A stretch of 61,592 nucleotides of DNA from Alkalinema sp. FACHB-956 (GCF_014697025.1 NZ_JACJRC010000029.1:1-61592), one strand, 5' to 3'; numbered from the stretch's first letter, positions 1 through 8,292 are shown. Numbers and translations are program-made. The notes: generated from the letters alone by a model not told the origin.

Positions 1-88
1 GGCGACAGTCTTTACACAGATAATTTTGTTTACCTCTTTGTTTACCGTTCTTACTGATACTAGTGGAGCCACATTCGGGACATTGCAT
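1..88 (-). CDS. IS1-type transposase, N-terminal zinc-finger part (cut by window edge)
   Basis: The minus strand from 88 reads MQCPECGSTSISKNGKQRGK and continues QNYLCKDCR to the window edge. The two Cys pairs (CPxC and CxxC) and the KNG...GKQ motif are the zinc finger that opens IS1/InsA-type transposases. An upstream in-frame ATG is blocked by a stop, so 88 is the likely start. Only the first 29 codons are visible, so activity cannot be judged. The sequence just upstream (about 110-125, GGCGTTGCATAAT on the minus strand) would be the element's left end. It lies against the truncated end of the IS4 transposase, suggesting that this element inserted into the IS4 gene. Confidence 0.7.
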   Translation of the reverse strand, partial: MQCPECGSTSISKNGKQRGKQNYLCKDCR

Positions 89-104
89 CGGTTTTATCCT
101 CTTT

Positions 105-1013
105 TCATATCCCTATTATGCAACGCCCCCAACACAGTGCAATGCTAAGCAAAGCAATCATCCGACTGAGCCGTTCTGGGGCTTGCAGATGGGTGGATTC
201 CAAACAAAAGCCCCGCGTTTTGAAACACCCGAACAAAGTCTCAATGCCCCAGCGTTGACCGTAATCCCGGATCGACTCGTTGGGTTTAGCATCACTGACC
301 ACCACCAGCAAATCCCCAGCCTCGAGCCGCAAGGCCGCCACATAGAGCCAATGCCCCCACAAGCGTCGTCGTTGGCGCAAACGACTGTGTTGCCCGATTT
401 GCAGATGGCTGAATAGCACCTTGGCCGTCAGTTGCCGTCGCCCATCATAGAGTTTCTCACTGTGGCGAATCCGAAGGCGGAGGGGCAGATGGCGCGTATT
501 GTGCAAGTAATCCACCCACAGGTGGCCCAGGAACTCCCGGTCTCCGGTAATATAAGCCACTTCGACCGTTGGAAACAGGCTGACAAACTCATCGAGTAAA
601 TCAATCCGCTCACCCTGGTTGGAGTTGCCTGCTTTATCGAGCATGACCCACAACAGCGGAAAGGCAACCCCTTGATGCACCACCCCCAGCATCAAGATAT
701 TGAAGACACAGTCGCCATACTGCCAGTTGGTGCGGTCGATCGATAGCACCCAAGGTTGGGGAATCTCCATCAAGCCCACGACCAGACGCGCCACTTCGTA
801 GTAGTCCAACTCAAACTGCCGGAAAAATCGTTGCAAGCGCTTGTAGTGCGATGCCGACTGGGCCGACCCCATAAATCCGAGCGACAGTTCCTGCAAGTTG
901 ACCGTCTTGACTCGAAATAAGGCCACCAAGAACAATGCGAGAAAGCCGATTCGGGCACCATGCCAGTTGAGATAGGGCTGCAAAGTTCGACGAATTTCGC
1001 TAATCTGTTCCAT
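105..1013 (-). pseudogene. IS4-family transposase, C-terminus replaced
   Basis: DDE transposase of the IS4 family, 302 codons. The three catalytic acidic residues appear in context: Asp in LSIDRTNW, Asp in YITGDREF and Glu in QRWGIETLF, followed by the C-terminal FKTRGF motif. Related IS4 transposases continue for several dozen residues beyond the ALCWG segment. Here the frame ends a few residues later at the border with the IS1-type element, so the protein has lost its C-terminal tail. This is consistent with a nested insertion. Start at 1013 (ATG) follows GGAGGGG-like purines at 1015-1021 read on the minus strand. Confidence 0.75.
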
Positions 1014-1082
1014 AGGAGGGGTTCTCTTGGTTTGTGGTTATTCCTATGAAAACCCCTCCACCTCAGATTTTCAAGCTTTTGT

Positions 1083-1238
1083 CCTGTACTGAGCATCTTA
1101 GAATATCTGGCCAGTGGAATGACCGAGGCAGAAATTCTGGAAGATTTTTCTGAGCTCACCCCTGAAGACATCAGAGCTTGTCTTGCCTTTGCCGCCGATC
1201 GTGAGCGTCGAGTTATGATCGCTCCCTTATTCATATAA
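1083..1238 (+). pseudogene. DUF433-family antitoxin, 3' fragment
   Basis: From 1083 the plus strand reads PVLSILEYLASGMTEAEILE followed by DFSELTPEDIRACLAFAADRE and a stop at 1236-1238. This is the C-terminal two thirds of a DUF433 protein, the small helical antitoxin of VapB-like modules. The N-terminal part (which would include the RGTRI segment) is missing; IS4 sequence takes its place. The fragment has no plausible start of its own except an internal ATG at 1119. It overlaps the start of a toxin remnant by 4 nt, the usual arrangement of this pair. Confidence 0.75.
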
Positions 1239-1324
1239 AGTTACTTCTTGATGAAAACTTGCCACCCAAGCTACCGAGCCATTTGCGTGATCTTTTCCCA
1301 AACTACCTATCTCGACAAACTTAG
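1235..1324 (+). pseudogene. DUF5615 (PIN-like) toxin, 5' fragment
   Basis: Directly overlapping the antitoxin stop, the frame reads KLLLDENLPPKLPSHLRDLF and then stops at 1322-1324. KLLLDENLPPKL is the opening strand and acidic Asp-Glu motif of DUF5615 PIN-like toxins, which normally run about 110-120 residues. The first codon is ATA rather than ATG and the frame closes after about 29 codons, so the toxin is dead. Together with the truncated DUF433 gene upstream this is a disarmed toxin-antitoxin module. Confidence 0.65.
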
Positions 1325-1352
1325 CGAAACCCCTGATCAAGGAGCTTAACCC

Positions 1353-1589
1353 GTGCAAATCACGATCGATCTTCCCGACGCACTAGAAATCAGTGAGGCA
1401 GACCTCCGCACCGAACTAGCGATTTCACTGTTTCAGCAAGAGCGCATCACCCTCTGCAGCGCTAGCCAACTTGCAGGCTTGCATCAAATTGAATTTCAGC
1501 AATTAATCGCCAGTCGTGGAATCTGTGTCCATTACGATGTTGAAGAGCTAGAACAAGACCTCAAAAGCCTGCACGAGGAAGGCTGGTAA
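1353..1589 (+). CDS. UPF0175-family antitoxin-like protein, no toxin partner
   Basis: 78 residues starting at GTG 1353, with AAGGAG at 1339-1344 as ribosome binding site. The pattern (beta strand ITIDLPD, then helices with LRTELAISLFQQERITL, a helix-turn-helix-like SASQLAGLHQIEFQQLIASRGI and YDVEELEQDL) is the UPF0175 family. These are DNA-binding antitoxins usually followed by a DUF3368/PIN toxin. No toxin gene follows: the next reading frame is an unrelated pilin-like gene. It sits just after the DUF433/DUF5615 remnant, so this is a decaying toxin-antitoxin neighbourhood. Family assignment is from recognised sequence pattern only. Confidence 0.75.
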   Translation: MQITIDLPDALEISEADLRTELAISLFQQERITLCSASQLAGLHQIEFQQLIASRGICVHYDVEELEQDLKSLHEEGW

Positions 1590-1664
1590 TAATCATTATG
1601 TGAATAATTTCAAGCCTAAAATAATTACAGCCTCGTACCGCAACCGCATGATGTGCGTGAGAAC

Positions 1665-2174
1665 ATGAATATCAATCTAATCAAAAAGTACGGGTTGGCT
1701 GGATTTGTTTTTTTAGGAGCAATGTTGCTGGCCGTCTATCTCTTTATTCTGACTCACGACTGTCCTGCCAGTATTTGTATCAATCCAGTTGCGTATGCAC
1801 AAAGAAGAGGTAATGCTTGGGTCACATCCAGCAACAAGACTCAAGGTTATCTACTATTAGAAAATAAAAATTTGGCTCCCAGATTTCAAGCAGAGAAATG
1901 TTTTTGGCAGGATGAAGCCTATATCTTTCTATGCCAGGCGATCGATAATGAACTGGTGCGGCCAAAAGCATTTAGTTACGCCCTTTCCAGAAGAAATAAT
2001 CTGAAAAGTTATGTTGGTGGTGTTTTTATTGTGAAAGCAACCAATGGCAAAAAAATAGCTCAGACAATTGTGTGTGAAGCCCAATCTCCTGGAATTCAAT
2101 TGTTACCACCGCCTCTTGATCAAGAAAGGTGCGGAGCAAACAGTATCCAAGTCGAAGAACAATTCATTCCCTGA
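1665..2174 (+). CDS. Type IV pilin-like G/H family protein
   Basis: 169 residues (a GTG start at 1653 would add four). It has an N-terminal hydrophobic helix (residues ~10-28, GLAGFVFLGAMLLAVYLFIL) followed by a soluble domain with the features of the cyanobacterial pilin_GH family. These are an alpha-helical ...NKTQGYLLLENKNLAPRF segment, a central LSRRNNLKSYVGGVF motif, then IVCEAQSPG and a C-terminal Cys that could pair with the Cys in VCEA. No prepilin peptidase G/E motif is obvious, so whether it is processed as a pilin is uncertain. It ends 110 nt before gltX on the same strand. Confidence 0.65.
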   Translation: MNINLIKKYGLAGFVFLGAMLLAVYLFILTHDCPASICINPVAYAQRRGNAWVTSSNKTQGYLLLENKNLAPRFQAEKCFWQDEAYIFLCQAIDNELVRPKAFSYALSRRNNLKSYVGGVFIVKATNGKKIAQTIVCEAQSPGIQLLPPPLDQERCGANSIQVEEQFIP

Positions 2175-2284
2175 AGATTGGAATAGAAAGTTTGTTCTGG
2201 CAGTCTTTTCCCAACCCACCCAAACGCAACCAATCCCCTTAGAATGGAGAATGCACAAAAATTGGGTTTTACAAACGGTCTTCT

Positions 2285-3721
2285 ATGAGCGTTCGAGTTC
2301 GCATTGCACCAAGTCCCACCGGCAACCTTCACATCGGTACCGCCAGAACAGCCGTCTTTAACTGGCTCTACGCACGGCACCAAGGCGGCCAATTCATTCT
2401 GCGGATCGAAGACACCGATCTAGAACGATCGAAGCCAGAATACACCCAAAACATCCTAGAAGGCTTGCAATGGCTCGGCTTGAACTGGGATGAAGGCCCC
2501 GTTTACCAAACCCAGCGCACCGAACTGTACGCCCAAAAAATCCAAGAACTCCTCGACCAAGGACTGGCCTACCGCGCCTACGACACCCCCGAAGAACTCG
2601 ACGCCATGCGGGAAACCCAAAAAGCCCGCAACGAAGCCCCCCGCTACGACAACCGCCACCGCAACCTCACCCCAGAGCAAATCGCCGCCTACGAAGCCGA
2701 AGGCCGCACCGCCGTTATCCGCTTCAAAATCGACGACGATCGGGAAATCACCTGGAACGACCTTGTGCGGGGCCAAGTCACCTGGAAAGGCCGCGACCTC
2801 GGCGGAGATATGGTCATTGCCCGAGCCGCCAGCACCAGCACGATCGGTGCACCGCTGTATAACTTCGTCGTCGTTGTCGATGACATTGACATGGGCATCA
2901 CCCAAGTCATTCGCGGCGAAGATCACATCGGCAACACCCCCAAACAAATCCTGCTCTACGAAGCCCTCGGCGCAACCGTTCCCGAATTTGGCCACACCCC
3001 CCTGATCCTGAACCAACAGGGCGCAAAACTGTCCAAACGGGATGGCGTCACCTCCATTTTCGACTTCAAAAAAATGGGCTACACCGCCGAAGCGATCGCC
3101 AACTACATGACCCTCCTCGGTTGGTCACCCGTGGAAGGTATGGACGAAATTTTCACCCTAGAGCAAGCCGCCCAAGAATTCAGCTTCGATCGGGTCAACA
3201 AAGCCGGAGCCAAGTTCGATTGGGACAAACTCAACTGGATTAACGGCCAATACCTGCACAAAATGCCCGCCGCAGAATTGACCGATCTCCTAATTCCCTA
3301 CTGGCAGGAAGCCGGTTTTGCCTTCGATCCCGTCGCCGATCGCCCTTGGTTAGAGCAACTCACTGCCGTGATTGGCCCCAGCCTCAGCAAACTGTCGGAA
3401 GCGGTGGACATGACCCGTTACCTGTTTGTGGAAGCCGTTGAACCCACAGAAGACGCGATCGCCCACCTGAAGCAAGACGGCGTCACCGCAGCTCTCCAAG
3501 GCATCCTCGATGGCCTCCCCGCAGAAACCCTCACCCAGGACAGCGCCAACGCCCTGATCCAAGCAGTTGTGAAAGGCCAAGGCGTCAAAAAAGGCTTAGT
3601 CATGAAGTCCCTGCGGGCAGGCTTAACCGGATCCCTCCAGGGGCCAGATCTGATGCAATCCTGGCTACTTCTGAACCAGAAAGGCTGGGATCGCGCTCGA
3701 CTTAGCACTGCGATCAGTTAA
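2285..3721 (+). CDS. gltX: Glutamyl-tRNA synthetase
   Basis: 478 residues, normal length for bacterial GluRS. It ligates glutamate to tRNA-Glu; in cyanobacteria, which lack GlnRS, the enzyme also charges tRNA-Gln for later amidation. The class I signature HIGTA is near residue 17 ([20 protein letters not shown]), [10 protein letters not shown] follows, and the second signature KLSKRDG is in the middle of the protein. The helical anticodon-binding domain fills the C-terminal third. The ATG at 2285 gives the canonical N-terminus ([12 protein letters not shown]). A strong terminator follows immediately. Confidence 0.97.
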   Translation: MSVRVRIAPSPTGNLHIGTARTAVFNWLYARHQGGQFILRIEDTDLERSKPEYTQNILEGLQWLGLNWDEGPVYQTQRTELYAQKIQELLDQGLAYRAYDTPEELDAMRETQKARNEAPRYDNRHRNLTPEQIAAYEAEGRTAVIRFKIDDDREITWNDLVRGQVTWKGRDLGGDMVIARAASTSTIGAPLYNFVVVVDDIDMGITQVIRGEDHIGNTPKQILLYEALGATVPEFGHTPLILNQQGAKLSKRDGVTSIFDFKKMGYTAEAIANYMTLLGWSPVEGMDEIFTLEQAAQEFSFDRVNKAGAKFDWDKLNWINGQYLHKMPAAELTDLLIPYWQEAGFAFDPVADRPWLEQLTAVIGPSLSKLSEAVDMTRYLFVEAVEPTEDAIAHLKQDGVTAALQGILDGLPAETLTQDSANALIQAVVKGQGVKKGLVMKSLRAGLTGSLQGPDLMQSWLLLNQKGWDRARLSTAIS

Positions 3722-3757
3722 GCATCACGATCGGCTAAGCGGTTTACGAATACCTCG

Positions 3758-3802
3758 AAAAGCCCATTGCGTGGATGCAAACCGTCCCCAATGGGCTTTT
3801 TT
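3758..3802 (+). terminator. Rho-independent terminator after gltX
   Basis: AAAAGCCCATTG (3758-3769) pairs perfectly with CAATGGGCTTTT (3789-3800), followed by further Ts. It begins 37 nt after the gltX stop. The A-rich left arm could also make it work for minus-strand transcription. Confidence 0.85.
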
Positions 3803-3935
3803 GTCGAAATTTGTCCAAAATCAGAACTTTAATCAAGTTTCAGTAATTTTAGTGAATGTCTCCTTGGCATCTCCCACCTCGCAAATGTTATGCAAGAAGC
3901 AGTTCATCATTCACCGTAATAGTTCGATCGTCTCC

Positions 3936-4538
3936 ATGCTGAAAAAACTAAACTGGTTAGCCCCTGCCCTATCGATCGCGCTTTTCACAGGCGTTGGTAG
4001 CGCGATCGTAGACATGGCGATCGCCCAGCCCTCCGTTGCCCAAGCTAAACCAGCCAAACAATCCATCTGGAAAACGTTTTCCCCTGCGGGGGGTGGCTTT
4101 TCGATCTTGATGCCCGGAACACCCAAAAAAAGCTCCCATTTAGTGAAAACTCAAACTGGAGCAACAATTGAGTTAATTGGCTATGTAGTCGATCTTGGCC
4201 CTAGCAAAGGAGGCTATCTAGTTCTATATTCAGATATGCCTTTATCTGGTAACGAAGACAGTAACCAAATTCAACAAATCCTAGACAATGTGATGAATGG
4301 GGGACTCAGTAGAGTTCCAGGAGAACTGGTTTCCTATCAAACCTTTGCTTTAAACGGTTATCCAGGGCGTGAAGTCACCTTCCGCATCGATGGCAATATT
4401 ACTGGGAAAGTTCGGATGTTCCTCGTTGGAAATCGGCTATATCAACTCTTAGCATTCACGACTCAAGAAAAAGCAACAGCCAAGAGTGTCAACGGTTTTT
4501 TCAATTCTTTCAAGCTGGTCAACAACTTATTCCAGTAA
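3936..4538 (+). CDS. Secreted or periplasmic protein of unknown function
   Basis: 201 residues from ATG 3936. The frame is open further upstream, but the signal peptide starts here: Lys-Lys, then hydrophobic WLAPALSIALFTGVGSAIV, with a likely cleavage near AIAQPSVAQA (residues ~30-37). The mature part starts W-K-T-F-S-P-A-G-G-G-F-S-I-L-M-P-G-T-P. This FSPAGGGFSILMPGTP opening recurs in exported cyanobacterial proteins of unknown function, and the fold is probably all beta with a C-terminal helix (KSVNGFFNSFKLV). No catalytic motif is visible. It stands alone between the gltX terminator and a short tandem repeat. Confidence 0.7.
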   Translation: MLKKLNWLAPALSIALFTGVGSAIVDMAIAQPSVAQAKPAKQSIWKTFSPAGGGFSILMPGTPKKSSHLVKTQTGATIELIGYVVDLGPSKGGYLVLYSDMPLSGNEDSNQIQQILDNVMNGGLSRVPGELVSYQTFALNGYPGREVTFRIDGNITGKVRMFLVGNRLYQLLAFTTQEKATAKSVNGFFNSFKLVNNLFQ

Positions 4539-4547
4539 ACCAACTGA

Positions 4548-4599
4548 GCCTTAACATTGCGCCTTAGCATTGCGCCTTAACATTGCGCCTTAGTCGCGC
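4548..4599 (+). repeat. 13-nt tandem repeat just past a stop codon
   Basis: Four contiguous 13-nt units: GCCTTAACATTGC, GCCTTAGCATTGC, GCCTTAACATTGC, GCCTTAGTCGCGC. The array begins 9 nt after the stop of the preceding gene. Each unit contains TTA, i.e. TAA on the minus strand. Confidence 0.9.
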
Positions 4600-4797
4600 G
4601 GGTATGTGAGAGTTGCGCTAGGAAGGTCAGGAGATCGCACGATCGCTCCTCTTTCTTCTTTTTTGGGCAACAACTTCTTTGCCAACACCAACTTTTTTGC
4701 CAACAATTTGCCAACAAAATGTATCCCCTTTGAGAGTCTTGTCGCCAAGGAAAATGCGCTATCCTCCAGTTAACCTGTGCATTGGGGATAAGAGATT

Positions 4798-5562
4798 GTG
4801 TTTCCGATCGGTGATGAAAATCCAACCCGCAGAACAGCCTATGTGACCTACGCGATCATCGCGATTAACGTAGTGGTCTTTCTGTACGAATTAGTGCTCC
4901 AGAATCAAGCGATCGTGACCTCTAATGGCCGACTTCTGGGCAGTGCCCTCGATTATTTCCTACGGGATTGGGCCGTCGTTCCCCTGCAACTGACCGCCAG
5001 CTTCATCGGCGAACCCATCCCCCACCTCCAGGGTGTTTTCAGCGAACCTCCGGAATGGATCACGCTGATCACCTCTCAATTTTTGCATGGCGGCTTCGCG
5101 CACATCCTAGGGAACATGTTGTTTCTCTGGATTTTTGGCAATAACATCGAGGACAAATTAGGCCACAGCAAATTCTTGGTGTTTTACCTCACCTGCGGAA
5201 TTCTAGCCGGATTAACCCAGTGGTTCTTCTCCTCCACCTCCACCATCCCCTCCCTCGGAGCCAGTGGCGCGATCGCCGGAGTCCTGGGTGCTTACATCCT
5301 CCGCTTCCCCACCGCCAACGTCCGCACCGTCATCCCGATCGGGATTTTCCCCCTAATTTTCAACGTCCCCGCCTTTCTCTATCTGGGTATCTGGTTCATC
5401 CAGCAGGCCATCTACGGCATTGGCAGCCTCGCTCAGTCGAATATCGGGATGCAGAGCGGCGGGATTGCCTACTGGGCCCACGCGGGCGGCTTCGTCTTTG
5501 GCGCAATCCTAGGGCCATTGCTCGGACTCTTTCAAAAGGACGACGATGAACCGGTTTACTAG
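4798..5562 (+). CDS. Rhomboid-family intramembrane serine protease
   Basis: 254 residues starting at GTG 4798. Rhomboids cut membrane-anchored substrates inside the bilayer. About six hydrophobic segments are visible (residues ~16-34, ~95-118, ~126-146, ~152-172, ~178-200 and ~215-245). The catalytic serine is in GASGAIAGVLGAY and the partner His in YWAHAGGFVFGAILG, and the L1-loop-type HGGFAHILGNMLFLWIFG motif is present. All the features of an active protease are there. It ends with a charged tail (KDDDEPVY). It is followed at 133 nt by a small amphipathic-helix protein; no operon link is evident. Confidence 0.93.
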   Translation: MFPIGDENPTRRTAYVTYAIIAINVVVFLYELVLQNQAIVTSNGRLLGSALDYFLRDWAVVPLQLTASFIGEPIPHLQGVFSEPPEWITLITSQFLHGGFAHILGNMLFLWIFGNNIEDKLGHSKFLVFYLTCGILAGLTQWFFSSTSTIPSLGASGAIAGVLGAYILRFPTANVRTVIPIGIFPLIFNVPAFLYLGIWFIQQAIYGIGSLAQSNIGMQSGGIAYWAHAGGFVFGAILGPLLGLFQKDDDEPVY

Positions 5563-5694
5563 ACCCTGGACTTCCCGATCTGCCCCTAGAATCTCCCAGC
5601 CCCTTGCTCCAAGGGGACACCGCACTGGATAATAGACCCAAAGCTTGCTGTTTTGTAAGAGAAAATCTCTGAATCAAACCTTCAGGAGTCATAC

Positions 5695-6099
5695 ATGGGC
5701 GGTCTGATTAATTTCTTCAAAAGTTTAATTGGTGGAATCTTCGGCTTCATTGGCGGATTGTTTGGCGGTAAGAAAGGAGCCGATGGCTTTTATTTGGATG
5801 CTGGAGATGCAGCACCCAGCGAAGCTGCCCCCGCAGCAGCCGAGGCTACGGAAGCAGCCCCCGCACAGGCTGGTAGCGCACGGGCCGCTAAATTAGAAGC
5901 CCTGAACAAAGCCAAGGCAGAAACAGCTCCCGCAGCCACCCCTGCGGCAACGCTGAACTTGCCCGCACCCACCGTTACAGAAGTTAAAGAAGTTGCCTTT
6001 GCAACGAAATATTTAACTCCAGTAGCTACTGGTAGCCGTCGCCGTCCTGGCCCCAGCTTGGGTGCGTTCCGTGACATGGCCAAGTCGATGAAGGCTTAA
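5695..6099 (+). CDS. Small Ala/Pro-rich protein with N-terminal amphipathic helix
   Basis: 134 residues, unknown function. Residues 1-25 (GGLINFFKSLIGGIFGFIGG, then LFGG) form a glycine-spaced hydrophobic helix with GxxxG spacing, likely a peripheral or membrane-inserting anchor. The middle (residues ~40-95) is low-complexity Ala/Pro/Glu. The C-terminus (SRRRPGPSLGAFRDMAKSMK) is basic and looks conserved in character. AGGAGT at 5683-5688 is a good ribosome binding site. I recognise it only as the kind of hypothetical protein seen across filamentous cyanobacteria. Confidence 0.7.
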   Translation: MGGLINFFKSLIGGIFGFIGGLFGGKKGADGFYLDAGDAAPSEAAPAAAEATEAAPAQAGSARAAKLEALNKAKAETAPAATPAATLNLPAPTVTEVKEVAFATKYLTPVATGSRRRPGPSLGAFRDMAKSMKA

Positions 6100-6512
6100 A
6101 CTCATCTAGGACTAACCCTCGATCGCGACGATCGCAGTGATTAAGATTGCCAAGAACAAAAACGGTTTTAAGACTGGATTGTTGGGATTGGCCTTGACGA
6201 ATCTAGGTTGCATCCACAACTGAGTCTAATTGTTTTCGTCCAATTGTTAATAAGCTTGAATCCAGTGCTGAGTAGTCTAAACTATTCAGCTTTTTTTTAT
6301 GCATAGCGTGATTCTGCATTGGTTCTGCACCAGCTTGTCTAGAAGCTCTGTATTGGCTTTGCATAAGGTTCTGTATGCATCGATCTACGTGAAACTCCAG
6401 ATGACAGAATTGCCCGTTCCCTGTGATCGTGGCAATCCAACCCTAACGGAACGACGTATTTCTTATCATCAACACACAACCTTTTATCTTCAGAGCAAGG
6501 AACTGAATCTCG
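6100..6512. other. Intergenic region without a supported gene
   Basis: 413 nt between the small anchor protein and the O-methyltransferase. It holds a terminator-like hairpin at 6267-6298 and a presumed promoter region for the methyltransferase. Short open frames here lack ribosome binding sites and recognisable composition. Confidence 0.6.
6267..6298 (+). terminator. Rho-independent terminator
   Basis: GCTGAGTAGT (6267-6276) pairs with ACTATTCAGC (6281-6290, one G-U pair), loop CTAA, followed by eight Ts. It lies 168 nt after the upstream gene, so it ends either a long 3' UTR or an unseen small RNA. Confidence 0.75.
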
Positions 6513-7652
6513 ATGCACACAACCAGACACCTTGACGCCCAGCCGACTCCCGAACCTGTTGCTGATACCCCACTTGCCGACACCCCACTTGCCGACACCC
6601 CACTTGCCGATACCCTACTGACTGCAAGCAATGCACAACCATCCCAACAGCCCCCCCAGTTGCTCCTGAGTCAGATGATCACAGGGTATTGGGTGTCCCA
6701 ATGCCTCTACGCAGCCGCCAGACTGAACCTTGCCGACCATTTGCAAGCGGGGCCTCGATCGGTGAGCGAGTTAGCCAGTGCAACCCAAGCCCATGAGCCT
6801 TCGCTGTATCGTCTGCTCCGTGCCCTAGCCAGTGTGGGCGTCATTCTGGAAGCCCCTGCCCAAACCTTCAGCCTGACACCTATGGGTGTCTATCTCCGTA
6901 GTGATGTGCCTGGATCGGTGGCAGGGATGGCCCTGATGTTGGGCGATCGGGAGCATTACAACAGTTGGGGCAATATCGTTCACAGCATCATGACAGGCGA
7001 AAGTGCCTTTGAGAATCTCTTTGGGATGCAGGTGTTTGACTACTATGCCCAAAACCCAGAACCTGCCATGGTGTTCGATCGGGCCATGACCAGCTTCTCT
7101 GCCCAGGAAATGGGCGGCGTCCTAAGTCACTATGATTTTTCGGGCATTGGCACTTTAGTCGATGTAGCCGGGGGGCATGGCAGTATGCTGACTGCTATTC
7201 TGCAAGCCTACCCCACTATGCAAGGCATCCTATTCGATCTGCCAGCGGTGATTGCAGGGGCGCAGTCTGTGGTTGCTGGAACGTCTGTGGCCGATCGCTG
7301 CCAATTGGTTGCCGGTAGCTTTTTTGAGCCGATGCCTGCCGGAGCCGATGCCTATCTCCTGAAGCACATCATCCATGACTGGGACGACGCACGATCGATT
7401 GAAATTCTCAAACAATGTCGGGCGGCAATGGCCGAAAACGGCAGGGTTCTTGTGGTGGAGCAGGTGATCCCACCGGGGAATGATCCCCATATGAGTAAAT
7501 TATTGGATGTCAATATGCTCGTCATGTGTCCCGGCGGCAAAGAGCGCACCGCTGACGAGTATGAACAACTCTTTGCCGCCGCAGGGCTCAAACTGACCCG
7601 GATTGTCCCAACGCCCAGTATGGTGAGCGTGGTGGAAGGAATTCGAGCCTAG
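6513..7652 (+). CDS. SAM-dependent O-methyltransferase (methyltransferase_2 type) with repetitive N-terminus
   Basis: 379 residues. The C-terminal two thirds match the acetylserotonin/hydroxyneurosporene-type O-methyltransferases. There is an N-terminal winged-helix dimerisation part (residues ~50-130: TGYWVSQCLYAAARLNLADHL, then SVSELA, SLYRLLRALASVGV), the SAM-binding motif LVDVAGGHGSML, then LFDLPAVI, and the catalytic-type His in YLLKHIIHDWDD. The substrate is not predictable. The first ~45 residues are an added tail with ADTPL repeats. The start at 6513 follows AAGGA (6496-6500) at a slightly long spacing; an internal start would remove the repeat tail. Confidence 0.88.
   Translation: MHTTRHLDAQPTPEPVADTPLADTPLADTPLADTLLTASNAQPSQQPPQLLLSQMITGYWVSQCLYAAARLNLADHLQAGPRSVSELASATQAHEPSLYRLLRALASVGVILEAPAQTFSLTPMGVYLRSDVPGSVAGMALMLGDREHYNSWGNIVHSIMTGESAFENLFGMQVFDYYAQNPEPAMVFDRAMTSFSAQEMGGVLSHYDFSGIGTLVDVAGGHGSMLTAILQAYPTMQGILFDLPAVIAGAQSVVAGTSVADRCQLVAGSFFEPMPAGADAYLLKHIIHDWDDARSIEILKQCRAAMAENGRVLVVEQVIPPGNDPHMSKLLDVNMLVMCPGGKERTADEYEQLFAAAGLKLTRIVPTPSMVSVVEGIRA
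6564..6623 (+). repeat. In-frame 15-nt tandem repeat (DTPLA) in O-methyltransferase
   Basis: Units GATACCCCACTTGCC, GACACCCCACTTGCC (twice), GATACCCTACTGACT. They encode DTPLA three times and DTLLT once. The unit is a multiple of three, so copy number can vary without breaking the frame. Confidence 0.9.
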
Positions 7653-7919
7653 GGGGGATTGAGAGACGCATTGCCATTCGGGTTAGACTGATCCCTGACG
7701 GCAAGCTGATCCCTGACCGATCGCGGGGTGTGGCATGTGAGGCGTGACGGGAAAATTCGATCGGTCAGAACGATGAATCGCTGGAGTCCTGTGATAGGAT
7801 TACTATTTGTGTGAATTCGTTGGCTGTTAACTCCTGGACAATATCAGGTATCCAAGAGTTGAGACTCCAGCTTGCGTCAGGCTTTATGTCGCCACCGATA
7901 TTGTGATAGAGGAACCAAC

Positions 7920-8099
7920 ATGGCAAAGCGCCGCAATCAAAAGAAAGAAAAAGCACTCCGTAACCTAGCCTACGCTCGTAAGTTCCGTAAGCGGACTAAT
8001 ACCGGTCGCCATGGTCGTCGTCGGTTTGATGATAACCGCTTGGATGAGCAAGAACAGGAAGCTGGGAAAGGTGGGGCTGAAGAAGCAACTGCTGAGTAA
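7920..8099 (+). CDS. Small basic conserved protein (59 aa)
   Basis: Starts at ATG 7920 with GAGGA at 7909-7913. The sequence begins MAKRRNQKKEKALRNLAYAR, continues KFRKRTNTGRHGRRRF and ends in an acidic tail (DEQEQEAGKGGAEEATAE). The strongly basic first half and acidic second half suggest an RNA- or ribosome-associated protein; this is inference. It is the only frame with a good ribosome binding site here and is followed by a terminator. I recognise its style among cyanobacterial small hypotheticals but know no function. Confidence 0.7.
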   Translation: MAKRRNQKKEKALRNLAYARKFRKRTNTGRHGRRRFDDNRLDEQEQEAGKGGAEEATAE

Positions 8100-8174
8100 T
8101 CGTAGATTGCGTTGCGGGTGGTTAGGATGCTATCCGCAAGCCCCACTGATTAAATTAAATCTATTGACAGTACT

Positions 8175-8205
8175 GAGGGATCCGCGATCGTGGATCCCTC
8201 TTGCT
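8175..8205 (+). terminator. Terminator-like hairpin after the small basic protein
   Basis: GAGGGATCC (8175-8183) pairs with GGATCCCTC (8192-8200) around a GCGATCGT loop, followed by TTGCT. Strong stem, weak T tract. Confidence 0.6.
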
Positions 8206-8244
8206 ATGTGTGAATGGTTGAAAGGGACATCCCTTTTGGATTCG

Positions 8245-8292
8245 TTTCAAATCCAATTCATTTCAAATCCAATTTATTTCAAATCCAATAAG
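8245..8292 (-). repeat. 16-nt tandem repeat spanning a gene's stop codon
   Basis: Three 16-nt units on the plus strand: TTTCAAATCCAATTCA, TTTCAAATCCAATTTA, TTTCAAATCCAATAAG. The third unit encodes the last residues (DLK) of the GIY-YIG gene; the stop (TTA at 8274-8276 on the plus strand) lies at the end of the second unit. A further partial copy (TTTTGGATTCG) precedes the array. Confidence 0.85.

Larger units (their letters stand above)
1..1082 (-). mobile_element. Nested insertion sequences: IS1-type into IS4-type
   Basis: Two transposase genes on the same strand are back to back. The IS4 gene is truncated exactly where the IS1-type 5' end begins (about 105-125). On the other side, the IS4 border is near 1075-1082, where an antitoxin reading frame resumes mid-gene. 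The distal end of the IS1 element and the rest of IS4 lie outside the window, so inverted repeats and target duplications cannot be paired. Boundaries are approximate. Confidence 0.6.

Noticed and set aside
1015-1060. GGAGGGGTT...AACCCCTCC inverted repeat upstream of the IS4 gene as the IS terminal repeat
   Set aside because: Both arms are on the same side of the transposase, so it is a local hairpin, not a pair of element ends.
2456-3016. Long minus-strand frame inside gltX
   Set aside because: Val/Gly/Asp-rich shadow of a high-GC coding strand; gltX is unmistakable on the plus strand.
6299-6535. Open frame of 78 codons upstream of the O-methyltransferase
   Set aside because: Begins inside the terminator T tract, has no ribosome binding site and overlaps the methyltransferase start.
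7765-7956. Minus-strand frame overlapping the small basic protein start
   Set aside because: No ribosome binding site; conflicts with the well-supported 59-residue plus-strand gene.
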